Of a stretch of DNA of 64,000 nt, positions 19,136 through 29,167 are shown piece by piece; within the stretch, counting starts at the first letter, position 1; each line of letters opens with the position of its first letter. The notes beneath the pieces were generated by a model that saw nothing but the letters and a program-made list of their open reading frames with translations, ran no database searches and had not been told where the DNA came from. The stretch lies in NCBI RefSeq assembly GCF_024347095.1, contig NZ_AP024903.1, positions 1,674,001-1,738,000 of the forward strand, given 5' to 3'. The position numbers and the translations under genes were made by a program. This DNA comes from Vibrio rhizosphaerae (GTDB lineage Bacteria; Pseudomonadota; Gammaproteobacteria; Enterobacterales; Vibrionaceae).

Positions 19136-19618
19136 TTAGTCTCTGAAATTGTTGAATTGAAACGGCTGACCAAAATCTTCTCCGCGGATAAAAGCAATCA
19201 CACTTTGTAGGTCATCGCGTTTTTTACCGGTTACACGAATTTTATCGCCTTGGATTGCAACCTGAACTTTCAGCTTCTGGTCTTTAATGCTTTTGACTAT
19301 TTTTTTGGCCAGCAGCGTCTCGATTCCCTGTTTGAATAATACATCCTGATGCCAGAGTTTACCCGACTGACTGGCTTTTTGTGTCTCCATCGCGTTACCG
19401 TCAACTTCGCGTTTTGCCAGATTGCTCCGCAAAATATCACGCATCTGTTTGAGCTGGAAGTCACCTTCTGCTGACAGTGTGACGATGTCATCTTTGAGTT
19501 CAAAACTGGCTTCAACATTTCTGAAGTCAAAGCGGGTTGATAGTTCACGGTTGGCATTATCAACAGCATTTTTTAATTCAACAGTGTCAATTTCTGACAC
19601 CATGTCAAAAGAAGGCAT
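19136..19618 (-). CDS. yajQ: YajQ family nucleotide-binding protein
   Basis: Protein of 160 residues of the UPF0234 family, starting [22 protein letters not shown] and ending [19 protein letters not shown], both diagnostic. Members bind nucleotides, and some (Xanthomonas, Pseudomonas) bind cyclic di-GMP and influence transcription; whether this one does is not visible. It lies 17 bp downstream of the DAHP synthase gene on the same strand and is probably co-transcribed with it. Confidence 0.93.
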   Translation of the reverse strand: MPSFDMVSEIDTVELKNAVDNANRELSTRFDFRNVEASFELKDDIVTLSAEGDFQLKQMRDILRSNLAKREVDGNAMETQKASQSGKLWHQDVLFKQGIETLLAKKIVKSIKDQKLKVQVAIQGDKIRVTGKKRDDLQSVIAFIRGEDFGQPFQFNNFRD

Positions 19619-19635
19619 AGGCCTGCTCCTTGTCT

Positions 19636-20694
19636 TTATCGTTTGTCGTTATTTCTGTCGTGTATCGCTGCGTTCAGTTGAGAGAGCATCAGCTCGGTAT
19701 CTGACCAGCTCAGACATGGATCGGTAATCGACATGCCGTATTTCAATTGATCCGGTGAAGCAATCGGCTGATGGCCTTCTTCAATGAAACTCTCGGCCAT
19801 CACGCCGGCAATTTGATCACTTCCCCGGCGAATTTGCTGACAAATATCTTCAGCCACACTTAATTGAAGTTTATGCTGTTTTTGGCAGTTCGCATGGCTG
19901 AAATCGATGACCACCCGGGGAGACAGATGGTGTGATTCTAATTGAGCGCAAGCCTGTTGAACAGACTTACTGTCAAAGTTCGGCCCGTTTTCACCGCCAC
20001 GAAGAATGACATGTCCATCCGGATTGCCACTGGTGCGATAAACCGTCATGCGACCTTGTCGATCCGGGGAGTAGAAATAATGAGATGCCTGAGCGGCTCT
20101 GATCGCATCAACTGCTACTTTTACGTTACCGTTGGTGGCATTTTTGAAACCGACAGGACAGGAGAGTGCCGAAGCCATTTCCCGGTGAATTTGAGATTCG
20201 GTGGTTCTCGCACCGATGGCTCCCCAAGAGATGAGATCGGCAATATACTGACCGGTAATCATATCCAAAAATTCAGTCGCGGTCGGTAATCCAAGTTGAT
20301 TGATTGCCAGTAAAACCTCCCGGGCTTTACTCAATCCTTCTTCGAGTGCATAACGGCCATCCAGATACGGATCGGTGATTAATCCTTTCCAGCCGACGAC
20401 GGTTCTCGGTTTTTCAAAATAGGTCCGCATGACGATCAACAGATTATCAGCATACCGCTCGCGAAGGACGTTTAAGCGTTTTGCGTAATCCAGTGCCGCT
20501 TCCGGATCATGAATTGAGCATGGTCCGGTAATGACTAACAGTCGATGATCTCTGCCGTGTAAGATGGCTTCAATTGCTTGACGACTTTGTGAGATATGCT
20601 GGCCAACGGCAGCACTCACAGGAGACTGGGTTCGCAACTGCTCGGGGGTAGGCATATGCCCTAAAGGTTCTGTTCTTAATTCATCGGTTTTCAT
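19636..20694 (-). CDS. aroH: 3-Deoxy-7-phosphoheptulonate (DAHP) synthase, AroH-like
   Basis: First step of the shikimate pathway (PEP plus erythrose 4-phosphate). It has 352 residues of the type I alpha class: [53 protein letters not shown] and [14 protein letters not shown]. The opening TDELRT and the segment NCQKQH...[12 protein letters not shown] are closest to the Trp-sensitive AroH as I remember it. AroF or AroG cannot be excluded without an alignment. It starts 9 bp after the unknown membrane protein gene, so the two form an operon. Confidence 0.88.
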   Translation of the reverse strand: MKTDELRTEPLGHMPTPEQLRTQSPVSAAVGQHISQSRQAIEAILHGRDHRLLVITGPCSIHDPEAALDYAKRLNVLRERYADNLLIVMRTYFEKPRTVVGWKGLITDPYLDGRYALEEGLSKAREVLLAINQLGLPTATEFLDMITGQYIADLISWGAIGARTTESQIHREMASALSCPVGFKNATNGNVKVAVDAIRAAQASHYFYSPDRQGRMTVYRTSGNPDGHVILRGGENGPNFDSKSVQQACAQLESHHLSPRVVIDFSHANCQKQHKLQLSVAEDICQQIRRGSDQIAGVMAESFIEEGHQPIASPDQLKYGMSITDPCLSWSDTELMLSQLNAAIHDRNNDKR

Positions 20695-20703
20695 GGTTTG
20701 ATT

Positions 20704-22068
20704 CTATTCCAGTTCGTTAGATGTAAGCTCAATCGGTTCAATCGCGACTATCTTGCTACGGTTGAGTACCACCTTCCAGCGATAGTAAATTGGCTCATCA
20801 ACATGATTATCCTGTTTGATAATGAGATTAAACAGGTGGCGCTTTTCAACTTTTTCACGACTGACCTGACCGTTGTTCAGGCGATAAATCCGATAAGTAT
20901 CTTTATCGAAAAGTCGTGTAATTTCACGAAAGTCAAAATAGATAGTTTCACGTGTTTCTTCGTAACCGCTCATAAAGCGTGACGTTGACATTTCCGTTTC
21001 GGAACGGTAACAGATGACTTGCTCTTCCCGCTGTACGATCCGCTTCTTACGGATGCGCTGAATCCGGTCAGGAAGGTTGCTAATCGTTTGGTAATTCAAC
21101 CACTCATATTTTTGCCCAATCTGGTTGCCCGTACTGGGGTCATAGTAACGTCTTTTCCACTTCGGTTTTCCCTTACGGAGCCAGCGCCAGAGCATATCTT
21201 TCAAATCATCTTTAAATATTTCTCTCAATGCATATATAAAAGACATGGCAATAATAAATGAAGCCGTAATTTCTCCCCAGTAATCCCGGGCAAAAATAAC
21301 CATCATGGTGACAAACAGCATCACAAAACCGGTCGCAATCCCTTTCACGGCCCGCCGAATGTTATTACCGAGCGATATGGTTGTTTCCTTAAGAATGACC
21401 GGATGTTCAATCAGGCGGCGTAACAAACGCATTTTGTTACTGATCCGGGTGATATCCTGAGTCGCTTGCGCTGAATTATAGTGATGCAGTGCACGATGGG
21501 CCTGTTCTTTTTCGGCCAAAATAATCAGACGGTCCTTGATCGTTTTGTACTCACTGTCCCGGGTTAAGTGCGCCACCAGAGAGAGAAATTTTTGTTCGGT
21601 ATACCAAGAGAGATAATTATCGATATTGGTGTAATACCGTTTGAGTGTTTCTTCATAAGGAATGGTGCGTCTGAGTCTGCGAAGGATATCCAGCGTCAAT
21701 TCGACAACGTTATCAATTTCGATTTCAGTGACGTTGTCACTATCGTGCAGGAGATTACCCACTGCATTGTCGAGTGCCATGACATACTGGTAAGCGAACA
21801 AACTCAAACTGATTCGATATTGAGTGGATGACAATCTGCCTCGCTGAGCGAGACGGCTGTGAATCAACGGCAGGAGATGTTTGTCACTGTAATAAGCGCG
21901 TTTTTGGGTCAGACAATTATAATAGAGCTCTGTCTCAGGCATCAGATCCTGATTGAGCCCGATTTCTCCCGGGACGAACAGATACATTTCCAGACTGGAA
22001 AGCTTACTCTGTGACATTGTATGGGATATTTTCAACGTAATCGCATCATGCTTGCTAACCTTGATCAA
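20704..22068 (-). CDS. Conserved hypothetical membrane protein, TTG start
   Basis: Not recognised. A TTG at 22068 lies 6 nt after a perfect GGAGG, whereas the ATG at 22107 has no such site, so I choose TTG (454 residues). The N-terminal about 240 residues are soluble and helical, rich in R, L and Y. Two membrane helices follow (about 243-261 and 266-282). The C-terminal about 170 residues are basic and cytosolic (WRWLRKGKPKWKRRYYDP, then FDFREITRLFDKDTYRIYRL). There is no signal peptide and no enzyme motif. It sits directly upstream of the DAHP synthase gene in one transcript, but no functional link is evident. A matS site lies inside the gene. Confidence 0.75.
   Translation of the reverse strand: MIKVSKHDAITLKISHTMSQSKLSSLEMYLFVPGEIGLNQDLMPETELYYNCLTQKRAYYSDKHLLPLIHSRLAQRGRLSSTQYRISLSLFAYQYVMALDNAVGNLLHDSDNVTEIEIDNVVELTLDILRRLRRTIPYEETLKRYYTNIDNYLSWYTEQKFLSLVAHLTRDSEYKTIKDRLIILAEKEQAHRALHHYNSAQATQDITRISNKMRLLRRLIEHPVILKETTISLGNNIRRAVKGIATGFVMLFVTMMVIFARDYWGEITASFIIAMSFIYALREIFKDDLKDMLWRWLRKGKPKWKRRYYDPSTGNQIGQKYEWLNYQTISNLPDRIQRIRKKRIVQREEQVICYRSETEMSTSRFMSGYEETRETIYFDFREITRLFDKDTYRIYRLNNGQVSREKVEKRHLFNLIIKQDNHVDEPIYYRWKVVLNRSKIVAIEPIELTSNELE
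21728..21740. other. matS site (MatP binding sequence)
   Basis: GTGACGTTGTCAC fits the E. coli consensus GTGACRNYGTCAC at every position. It lies inside the unknown membrane protein gene. MatP, encoded at 48168, binds such sites to organise the terminus. Confidence 0.8.
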
Positions 22069-22181
22069 ATCTGTCCTCCGGTAAACGCACTTGTATATCT
22101 GAATCACCGCAAAAGACGTAAATCCTGACGTTGACTGAGTATATATTTGTAAATGGTAGAGAAAGGATATCAGAGTTCGCG

Positions 22182-22187
22182 TATAAT
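22182..22187 (+). promoter_or_regulatory. Probable -10 element of cvfB
   Basis: A perfect TATAAT 29 bp before the cvfB start. The -35 hexamer at the expected distance is poor. Confidence 0.4.
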
Positions 22188-22216
22188 CTCTGCAAATTTG
22201 ATATGAGACCTATTTG

Positions 22217-23062
22217 ATGATTAAAATTGGACAAATCAATCAGCTAGAGATTTTGCGGGAAACTGATTTTGGGGTGTTTCTCGATGCAAAAGATTATGGC
22301 ACGGTGATGTTGCCGAAGAAGCTGATGCGTCAGCCGGTTGAAATCGGTGTATCGGTGGATGTGTTTTTATATTTCGATTCTGACAGTCAGCTCGCTGCGA
22401 CAACGGAAACACCGATTGCTTGTGTTGGTGAATGGGGCATGATGAAAGTGGTTGGCGTCAATCAAACCGGTGCTTTTGTCAATTGGGGGATTCATGAAAA
22501 AGATCTCTTGATTCCTTTCAGTGAGCAGCGCGGGCGGCTCACGGCTGAGCAATCTATTCTGGTTTATGTCTATACGGATAAAGCGTCCGGACGGATTGTC
22601 GGGACGACAAAGTTCAATAAATGGCTGGATAAAACACCGGCACATTACACACCTAACCAGAAGGTTGATCTATTGGTCGCAGAGCGTTCAGCTTTGGGAT
22701 ACAAAGTGATTATCAATGAGCAACATTGGGGAATGCTGTTTCAGTCAGATGTTTTTGGCAAAGTATTTGTCGGCAAGCGACTGAAAGGATTTGTGAAACA
22801 AGTTCGCGAAGATGGCAAAATTGATGTGTCTCTGCAAAAGTTAGGGGTCGCCAAACTTGATGAACTGAGCGGTAAGATTGTTGAGCAACTGCGTCAGAAA
22901 GGTGGTTTTCTGCCGCTGGGCGATAAATCTTCTCCAGATGCTATTTTTAATGCCTTTCGTACCAGTAAAGGGACCTATAAAAAAACGATTGGTCAGTTGT
23001 ATAAGCAAGGTATCATCACGATTGAAAGTGATGGCATCCGATTATTGAATGATCCGAAATAA
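22217..23062 (+). CDS. S1-like RNA-binding protein, CvfB/YitL family
   Basis: Protein of 281 residues with tandem S1-type OB folds: MIKIGQINQLEILRETDFGVFLDA (fold 1), MMKVVGVNQTGAFVNWGIHEKDLLIPF (fold 2) and GFVKQVREDGKIDVSLQK (fold 3). A C-terminal winged-helix segment follows (SPDAIFNAFRTSKGTYKKTIGQLYKQGIITI). This is the CvfB layout. Staphylococcal CvfB binds RNA and affects virulence gene expression; the role in Vibrio is unknown. ATG 22217 is preceded directly by an in-frame TTG, so the start is uncertain by one codon. Confidence 0.88.
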   Translation: MIKIGQINQLEILRETDFGVFLDAKDYGTVMLPKKLMRQPVEIGVSVDVFLYFDSDSQLAATTETPIACVGEWGMMKVVGVNQTGAFVNWGIHEKDLLIPFSEQRGRLTAEQSILVYVYTDKASGRIVGTTKFNKWLDKTPAHYTPNQKVDLLVAERSALGYKVIINEQHWGMLFQSDVFGKVFVGKRLKGFVKQVREDGKIDVSLQKLGVAKLDELSGKIVEQLRQKGGFLPLGDKSSPDAIFNAFRTSKGTYKKTIGQLYKQGIITIESDGIRLLNDPK

Positions 23063-23092
23063 ACTCACTTTGCTGTAATCTGCATCGTATAC

Positions 23093-23130
23093 AAAAAGCC
23101 CGAAACCAGTGGTATGGTTTCGGGCTTTTT
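23093..23130. terminator. Bidirectional terminator between cvfB and rsmF
   Basis: Perfect 16-bp stem (AAAAAGCCCGAAACCA paired with its complement) with a 6-nt loop. Both strands end in five T. Confidence 0.92.
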
Positions 23131-23162
23131 CAATGCTTAAAAGTGACAATCAATGGCAGAGA

Positions 23163-24590
23163 TTAAAATAAATTACCGTCTCTCACCAGTTCTCTTGGCA
23201 AGCCATTTTTAATCCGGTTACCGACCCATTTCCCGAGTCCAAGGAACACGCCCTGATATTGAATCAGGACTTCGCCTTGGCCAACGTCAGCCTGCTCCGG
23301 ACGAATATCTTTGCCCATAAACCACTGGCGAGCTTCTTCCAGCGAGAGTTCAATCGCTTTGGTTTCGTGGCCGGATGTCAGAGCGGTGACAACCTGGTGC
23401 TGCCAGCGATAGCCTTTTTTGTGTGCTTCAGCCAGTTTGATTCCCATGCGGGAGAATTTAAACTGACCAATCATCGGCTCCAGAGCCTGTGGAAACAACC
23501 ACACTTCATTATCGCGTAGCCAGATTTGGCTGTGTGCCGGTAAATCGATATCCAATGACTGCTTCAATGCCTGACTGATCGTATTCTGCTGATTTAGGTT
23601 CGCTTTACTGAAAGGGAACTTGCCGAGTCGTTTCTTGACTTGTGGCGAGGGGACAGAAGAGGTTTTGCGAATCCGTGCTACGAAGAAACCTTCACAGTCA
23701 TAAATTTGTGGGAAAATATGTAAGAAGCCTTCTTCAGTTAATGCCAGTTCGGCCTGCGGGAACAGTGATGCTAGAGATTCAAATGTGACGCTGTCACCAA
23801 AAGTTTGTTGCAAGTAATGACAAACATCCTGATTTTCCTCTCGACTCAATGTACAGGTTGAGTAGACTAGGATTCCCCCTGGTTTTAAAGCATAAAACGC
23901 GCTTTCAATTAGTGCTTTTTGTGTCTCAGCAATCGCTGCAATAGAGGCCGGACTCCAGTTTTTCATTGCATCCGGGTCTTTGCGAATCGTACCTTCACCG
24001 GAGCATGGTGCATCAATTAATACCGCATCAAACTGTTCGGGAAGCCACTCACCGAAAACCCGACCGTCAAACGTTGTCAGGGCACTGTTTCTGACGCCAC
24101 AGCGTTCAATATTTGAGTAAAGTGCTTTGGTCCGACTGGCTGAGAACTCATTGGCAACGATAATCCCTTCATTATTCATCAGGGCCGCAATCTGGGTCGT
24201 TTTTGATCCCGGTGCTGCCGCCATATCTAACACCGCTTCAAAAGCGGTGTCCTGTTGATGAAATAATGCACTGACCGGCATCATTGAGCTGGCTTCCTGA
24301 ATATAAAATAAGCCGGTCATATGCTCGAAAGTATTGCCTATCGGTGTGGTGAAATCTTCCGGTTCAACCCAAAATCCCTCCGGACACCAAGGAATCGGGG
24401 TCAGACGCCAGCCATTATCGTTGGCACGCTGACAAAAATCGGAGACCGATATTTTCAAGGTATTGACGCGAATACTCTTGCGCAGCGGGCGCTGACAGGC
24501 GGCAATAAAATCATCCATCGACAGTTGAGACGGCAGTATCTGTTCGATCGTCCGCAGAAATTCATCCGGCAAATCAATATTCGTGTGCAA
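23163..24590 (-). CDS. rsmF: 16S rRNA (cytosine1407-C5)-methyltransferase RsmF
   Basis: Methylates C1407 of 16S rRNA. It has 475 residues, as in the family. SAM-binding region [18 protein letters not shown], motif [17 protein letters not shown] and motif [14 protein letters not shown] with the catalytic cysteine. The C-terminal about 150 residues form the PUA-like RNA-binding region. A perfect matS site lies inside the gene. It converges on cvfB. Confidence 0.94.
   Translation of the reverse strand: MHTNIDLPDEFLRTIEQILPSQLSMDDFIAACQRPLRKSIRVNTLKISVSDFCQRANDNGWRLTPIPWCPEGFWVEPEDFTTPIGNTFEHMTGLFYIQEASSMMPVSALFHQQDTAFEAVLDMAAAPGSKTTQIAALMNNEGIIVANEFSASRTKALYSNIERCGVRNSALTTFDGRVFGEWLPEQFDAVLIDAPCSGEGTIRKDPDAMKNWSPASIAAIAETQKALIESAFYALKPGGILVYSTCTLSREENQDVCHYLQQTFGDSVTFESLASLFPQAELALTEEGFLHIFPQIYDCEGFFVARIRKTSSVPSPQVKKRLGKFPFSKANLNQQNTISQALKQSLDIDLPAHSQIWLRDNEVWLFPQALEPMIGQFKFSRMGIKLAEAHKKGYRWQHQVVTALTSGHETKAIELSLEEARQWFMGKDIRPEQADVGQGEVLIQYQGVFLGLGKWVGNRIKNGLPRELVRDGNLF
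23785..23797. other. matS site (MatP binding sequence)
   Basis: GTGACGCTGTCAC fits GTGACRNYGTCAC at every position. It lies in the rsmF coding region, 2 kb from the 21728 site. Confidence 0.8.
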
Positions 24591-24889
24591 AATAACTCTC
24601 TCAGTTTAACGTTCAATTGCAGGGAAGCGCTGCATTATATACACAAGTGATATCAAGATACATAATCAGCGCTCGCCTCGTCAGTTTTATCCTCAGTTTC
24701 CGCAGATTTAACCCGCTGGGGAACGCTTGATTGGTGGGGGATGATGTCTTTGGATATGGATGTATTTGCATCAATGCAACATGAATGTTAGTTTTTGCTT
24801 GTGTTATCAATCATTCAGCGATAAAACGACTCGTTTTAAAGCAATTTTCATCGTAATGATTGGATCGATTGCATGATATGGAAAGATGT

Positions 24890-25375
24890 ATGGAACTTGA
24901 ACAGTATCGGCTTTTAACTAAGCAGGCCGTGACATTGATTGGTTCTGAAACCAATCTGGTCGCTAACTTGGCAAATTTGTCAGCACTTCTTCATATGGAA
25001 ATGACCGACATTAACTGGGTTGGATTTTATTTGTTAGAGGGTGATGAACTCGTCCTGGGGCCATTTCAAGGTAAACCGGCTTGTATTCGGATTCCTGTCG
25101 GTCGTGGGGTCTGTGGCACTGCGATTGAAACAAATTGCGTTCAGCGGATTGATGATGTGCATTCATTTGAAGGACATATCGCCTGTGATGCTGACAGCCG
25201 CTCCGAGTTGGTGATTCCATTTTCGGTGGACGGTCAATTGCGTGGCGTATTGGATATTGATAGTCCAAGCCAGGGGCGATTCTCTGAAGTCGACGAACAA
25301 GGTTTGACAGAAATGATGAATCAGGTAGAAAAGCTGTTTAATTCACAGACTAACGAGACATTATTTATAGTCTGA
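24890..25375 (+). CDS. msrC: Free methionine-(R)-sulfoxide reductase (GAF domain)
   Basis: Reduces free Met-R-sulfoxide. It is a single GAF domain of 161 residues, with TDINWVGFYLLEGDELVLGPFQG, the catalytic-cysteine segment VGRGVCGTA, GHIACDADSRSE and VLDIDSPSQGRF; all three conserved cysteines are present. Upstream in-frame ATG and TTG codons exist. ATG 24890 is chosen because GGAAAG precedes it and the N-terminus then aligns with E. coli YebR. It lies 90 bp upstream of proQ. Confidence 0.93.
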   Translation: MELEQYRLLTKQAVTLIGSETNLVANLANLSALLHMEMTDINWVGFYLLEGDELVLGPFQGKPACIRIPVGRGVCGTAIETNCVQRIDDVHSFEGHIACDADSRSELVIPFSVDGQLRGVLDIDSPSQGRFSEVDEQGLTEMMNQVEKLFNSQTNETLFIV

Positions 25376-25465
25376 CGGTGGTTTTTCCGATTCAGAACAC
25401 TATAATACCCGAACATTGATATCTTCATGTCTTACGGAATGAAACCGTAGTAACCAGGAACCCAC

Positions 25466-26077
25466 ATGGAAAACACTGAAAAGTTAAAAAACAGCAAAGA
25501 AGTCATTGCATATATTGCTGAATGTTTCCCAAAATGCTTCACACTAGAAGGTGAAGCTCAGCCACTGAAAATTGGTATTTTTCAAGATCTTGTTCAACGT
25601 TTGGAAGGTGATCCGAAGGTGAGTAAAACTCAGCTTCGTGCAGCGTTAAGACAATACACCTCTTCATGGCGTTATCTGCATGGAGTAAAACCCGGTGCCG
25701 AACGAGTTGACTTAGATGGGAATCCATGTGGTACATTAGAGCAAGAACATGTCGAACATGCCCAGAATACACTAGCCGAAAGTAAGGCAAAAGTTCAGGC
25801 GCGACGCAAAGAAAAACAGCAACAAGAAAAGAATAATGCACAGCCTAAAACTAGGAAGCCAAATCCTAAGGCAAAAACTGCAAAACGTGCTCAGGAAAAA
25901 ACTGTACAAGCCCGGGCATTGAATCCTGATGAACTGAGTGTAGGTCGTCAGGTCAAAGTCAACATGGGTAAAGGCAACATGGCTGCGACCATTGTTGAGA
26001 TCAATAAGGAAGATGTGCGTGTACAGCTTGGAAATGGCCTGCAAATGGTCATTAAAGCGGAGCACTTAAGCGCATAA
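25466..26077 (+). CDS. proQ: RNA chaperone ProQ
   Basis: Global sRNA/mRNA-binding protein. It has 203 residues: an N-terminal FinO-type domain (about 1-120, with [21 protein letters not shown] and [12 protein letters not shown]), a long K/Q-rich linker, and a C-terminal Tudor-like domain ([20 protein letters not shown]). It is followed after 17 bp by prc, the same pair as in E. coli. Confidence 0.95.
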   Translation: MENTEKLKNSKEVIAYIAECFPKCFTLEGEAQPLKIGIFQDLVQRLEGDPKVSKTQLRAALRQYTSSWRYLHGVKPGAERVDLDGNPCGTLEQEHVEHAQNTLAESKAKVQARRKEKQQQEKNNAQPKTRKPNPKAKTAKRAQEKTVQARALNPDELSVGRQVKVNMGKGNMAATIVEINKEDVRVQLGNGLQMVIKAEHLSA

Positions 26078-26090
26078 AGGAGAGCCTCCT
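26078..26090 (+). promoter_or_regulatory. Small hairpin over the prc ribosome-binding site
   Basis: AGGAG (the Shine-Dalgarno sequence), loop AGC, CTCCT: a perfect 5-bp stem immediately before the prc ATG, starting right after the proQ stop. It could make prc translation depend on ribosomes leaving proQ. Confidence 0.5.
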
Positions 26091-26094
26091 ACGC

Positions 26095-28101
26095 ATGAAA
26101 TGCCGTTCAAAACTGACACTAATTGCTGCTGGCCTTTGGCTGGCAGTTTCTTCTGTTCAAGCCTCTGTTCCCTCAATCCGTGAATCGGATCTGCCTGTTC
26201 TTACTCCTGAAAGTCAACATTCGCTTGCGACGGAACGGATCAAGAATAAGTTTGTTCAGTCTCACTACAAACATATTTATCTGGATGATGCTTTTTCTCA
26301 GAAAATCTTTCAGCGTTATCTGGGGTTGCTTGATTACAACCGGAATATTTTTACTCAGAAAGATATTGATGGGTTTAAACAGTGGTCGGTTGAATTGGAT
26401 GACCAACTCAATGCGGGCAATGATCAAATTGCTTTCGATGTCTACAACATCTCAGTTAAGAAACGCTATGAACGATTTAAATATGCGCTTTCGTTATTGG
26501 ATCATGAGATAAAGTTTGATACCAACGAATCGATTGAATTGGATCGCTCTAAAGAGGCATGGCCGAAGAATCAGCAGGAACTGGATGATTTATGGCGTAA
26601 GCGAGTTAAATATGATGCGTTGAACCTGAAACTGACCGGAAAGAAATGGCCGGAAATCAAAGAGACGCTGACGAAACGCTATAATAATGCCATCAAACGC
26701 TTGACTCAGACACATAGTGAAGATGTTTTTCAACTGTTTATGAATGCTTTTGCGCGTCAGATTGACCCGCATACCAGCTATCTTTCCCCGCGTAGTGCCG
26801 AGCAGTTTAAATCAGAAATGAATCTGTCACTGGAAGGGATTGGGGCCGTGTTGCAAATGACGGATGATTATACGGTTATTCGTTCATTAGTTGCCGGCGG
26901 GCCGGCGGATAAAAGCCATAAACTTTCAGAAGGCGATCGGATTATCGGGGTTGGCCAGGATGGTAAAGCCATTGTTGATGTGATTGGCTGGCGTCTCGAT
27001 GATGTCGTTCAGTTGATTAAAGGGCCGAAAGGCACGGTGGTCAAACTCCAAGTTCTACCGGAAGGTAAGAACGCAAAAAGTCACGTTGTCACAATTACAC
27101 GCGATAAGATTCGTCTGGAAGACCGGGCGGTTAAATCGAAAGTGATTGAGCAAGGCGGCAAGAAGATCGGTGTTCTTGAAGTCCCTAGCTTTTATGTCGG
27201 ACTTTCCCGGGATACCGATAAATTGCTGAGTGAATTTAAACAGCAGCATGTTGATGGTGTGATTGTTGACCTGCGTAATAATGGTGGTGGTGCTCTGACT
27301 GAAGCAACCGGATTAACGGGTTTGTTTATTAAAAAAGGACCGGTAGTTCAGGTGCGTGATAGTCGTGGACAAGTGAATATCAACAGCGACACGGATGGCA
27401 AGAGTAGCTATGACGGTCCTTTAACGGTATTGATTAATCGTTATAGTGCCTCTGCTTCTGAAATTTTTGCTGCCGCTATGCAAGATTATGATCGTGCGGT
27501 GATTCTCGGTGAAAACTCTTACGGTAAAGGAACCGTTCAACAACATTATTCGTTAAATAGTATTTACGATTTGTTCAGTGAGCCGTTGGGATATATTCAA
27601 TATACCATTCAGAAGTTTTACCGTATCAATGGTGGTAGTACGCAGGATAAGGGCGTAGCCCCTGATATTGCATTCCCGACGGCCGTTGATCCGAGTGAAA
27701 CCGGTGAAAGTGTTGAAGATAACTCACTGCCTTGGGATAGCATCAGCCGTGCTGACTACAGCAAGGTCCATCACTATCAGAAGCTGATTCAGGCGTTGAA
27801 AAAACGTCATGAAAAACGCATTGCCAAAGATATGGAGTTTCAGTTTATCGAGCAAGATATTGCTAAGTATAAACAGGAGAAAGACAGTGAGAATTGGCTT
27901 TCTCTGAATGAAGCGGTCAGACGTCAGGAAACTGAAGCTGCGGATGCACTGAAATTAAAACGGATCAATCTGCGTCAGAAGCAAGAGGGTCATAAACCTT
28001 ACGCTAAATTAGAAGATGTTCCGAAGGACTATATTGCGCCGGATGCATATCTGGATGAAGCCGTGGCAATTACGGTGGATATGGTTAATATTGGTGCTTA
28101 A
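26095..28101 (+). CDS. prc: Carboxy-terminal (tail-specific) protease Prc
   Basis: Periplasmic S41 protease that processes FtsI and degrades tagged proteins and, with NlpI, murein hydrolases. It has 668 residues. An N-terminal signal peptide (LTLIAAGLWLAVSSVQA) is followed by a helical domain, a PDZ domain (about 245-325, SLEGIGAVLQM to IKGPKGTVVKL) and the catalytic Ser/Lys dyad. The serine is in RYSASASEIF (about 452) and the lysine in GENSYGKGTVQ (about 478), both at E. coli-like positions. It is co-transcribed with proQ. Confidence 0.95.
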   Translation: MKCRSKLTLIAAGLWLAVSSVQASVPSIRESDLPVLTPESQHSLATERIKNKFVQSHYKHIYLDDAFSQKIFQRYLGLLDYNRNIFTQKDIDGFKQWSVELDDQLNAGNDQIAFDVYNISVKKRYERFKYALSLLDHEIKFDTNESIELDRSKEAWPKNQQELDDLWRKRVKYDALNLKLTGKKWPEIKETLTKRYNNAIKRLTQTHSEDVFQLFMNAFARQIDPHTSYLSPRSAEQFKSEMNLSLEGIGAVLQMTDDYTVIRSLVAGGPADKSHKLSEGDRIIGVGQDGKAIVDVIGWRLDDVVQLIKGPKGTVVKLQVLPEGKNAKSHVVTITRDKIRLEDRAVKSKVIEQGGKKIGVLEVPSFYVGLSRDTDKLLSEFKQQHVDGVIVDLRNNGGGALTEATGLTGLFIKKGPVVQVRDSRGQVNINSDTDGKSSYDGPLTVLINRYSASASEIFAAAMQDYDRAVILGENSYGKGTVQQHYSLNSIYDLFSEPLGYIQYTIQKFYRINGGSTQDKGVAPDIAFPTAVDPSETGESVEDNSLPWDSISRADYSKVHHYQKLIQALKKRHEKRIAKDMEFQFIEQDIAKYKQEKDSENWLSLNEAVRRQETEAADALKLKRINLRQKQEGHKPYAKLEDVPKDYIAPDAYLDEAVAITVDMVNIGA

Positions 28102-28279
28102 TTTCATCAGCTTCTGAGCTTTATAGACAAACGCGCTTTCTCAAAGCGCGTTTTCTTTTTTGAGCGATTTTATACTGTCCAGCACAATCAAAATTCGTCT
28201 ATCAGCAAATTACAGAATTGTTCGCTTTATCAGTATATGGATTCTAAGCTTAAAGAAAAAAGTGAGGAGTCTATCTACT

Positions 28280-28948
28280 ATGCGAAATGTGAAATGGTAT
28301 GTCGCTATCCTCAGTTTCGTGTGCTCCGGCAGTGGATTCACGACCAGTCATAAGAATGATCTCACTCAGTTCGATTTTCCTTTTTTAGTCGGGGAGTGGT
28401 ATCTGGTTAATTCTGACCCCGATGATCCGCAGCAGGACTTTATGTCCATCCATCTGACACTCAGTTCCAGCTATACCTTTGCCGTTCAGGTTAAAAAGCG
28501 GGATAGTTCTGTGGAATATTGGGAAGGCGGATATGCAGCGAGTCAAGATACCTTAATGCTTGGCACGCACAGTCTTGACCCTCAAATCTATGCCTATCAG
28601 ACAACCCATAATCGCCTGATGTTAAATGGCGTTACTTTCATCAAAGGACTTTCTCGTTCTTTGGTGGGTTACTGGCAAAGTGTCCACCTCTCGGGTTCCG
28701 AGTTGGATGTGGTTGGTGTGAAAGAAATTCAGCTGATTCTCGAGCCTGATTTCTTATTCTTTATTCGTTCTGTTGATGAGCGAGGCCATGAAGCCGTTCA
28801 TCGTGGGGTTTATTATACCGAAAATGACCATCTGGTTTTACTGTACGAACAGGGAGAACACGATACCCGTTTTCGGGTCAATGCCGATCAGTTGACCGTT
28901 AATTTTGAAAACGGTGCCATGATTGCAGTATTGAATCGGGTTCAGTGA
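28280..28948 (+). CDS. Conserved hypothetical exported protein
   Basis: Not assigned to a named family. It has 222 residues from the ATG at 28280, which has GAGGAG 10 nt upstream. The open frame runs 40 codons further up without homology. A short hydrophobic N-terminus (VKWYVAILSFVCSGSGF) suggests export; the cysteine is not in a proper lipobox. The remainder is beta-rich, with two similar halves around VGEWYLVNSDPDD and VGYWQSVHLSGSELD, suggesting an internally repeated lipocalin-like fold. I recall a gene in this position between prc and pepN in V. cholerae. Confidence 0.65.
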   Translation: MRNVKWYVAILSFVCSGSGFTTSHKNDLTQFDFPFLVGEWYLVNSDPDDPQQDFMSIHLTLSSSYTFAVQVKKRDSSVEYWEGGYAASQDTLMLGTHSLDPQIYAYQTTHNRLMLNGVTFIKGLSRSLVGYWQSVHLSGSELDVVGVKEIQLILEPDFLFFIRSVDERGHEAVHRGVYYTENDHLVLLYEQGEHDTRFRVNADQLTVNFENGAMIAVLNRVQ

Positions 28949-28994
28949 GTCTGGAAGAGCTGTTGGTGAGTATGAAATTGTATGGTCGCCCTTA

Positions 28995-29030
28995 CGAGAT
29001 TATACCCGCGTATATTGACAGATAATCTCG
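28995..29030. repeat. Inverted repeat between the exported protein gene and pepN
   Basis: Perfect 9-bp arms CGAGATTAT/ATAATCTCG around 18 nt, 47 bp after the preceding stop. No T run, so its role as terminator or operator for pepN is open. Confidence 0.45.
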
Positions 29031-29167
29031 CGTGGTCATTGAGAATTATATAAGAATCGCCTAGAGTAGCCTTATCTATAGACGCAAAAAACGTTCTATA
29101 TCTCTGACAAAACCTATTTCCACATATTTCGGAAAAGTTTTATATCGTTAACGCAAAAGGATTCAAG

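Noticed and set aside
19481..19493. matS-like sequence in yajQ (GTGACGATGTCAT)
   Set aside because: One mismatch at the last base, inside a coding sequence; kept out of the matS count.
27080..27092. matS-like sequence in prc (GTCACGTTGTCAC)
   Set aside because: Mismatch at a core position; likely chance.
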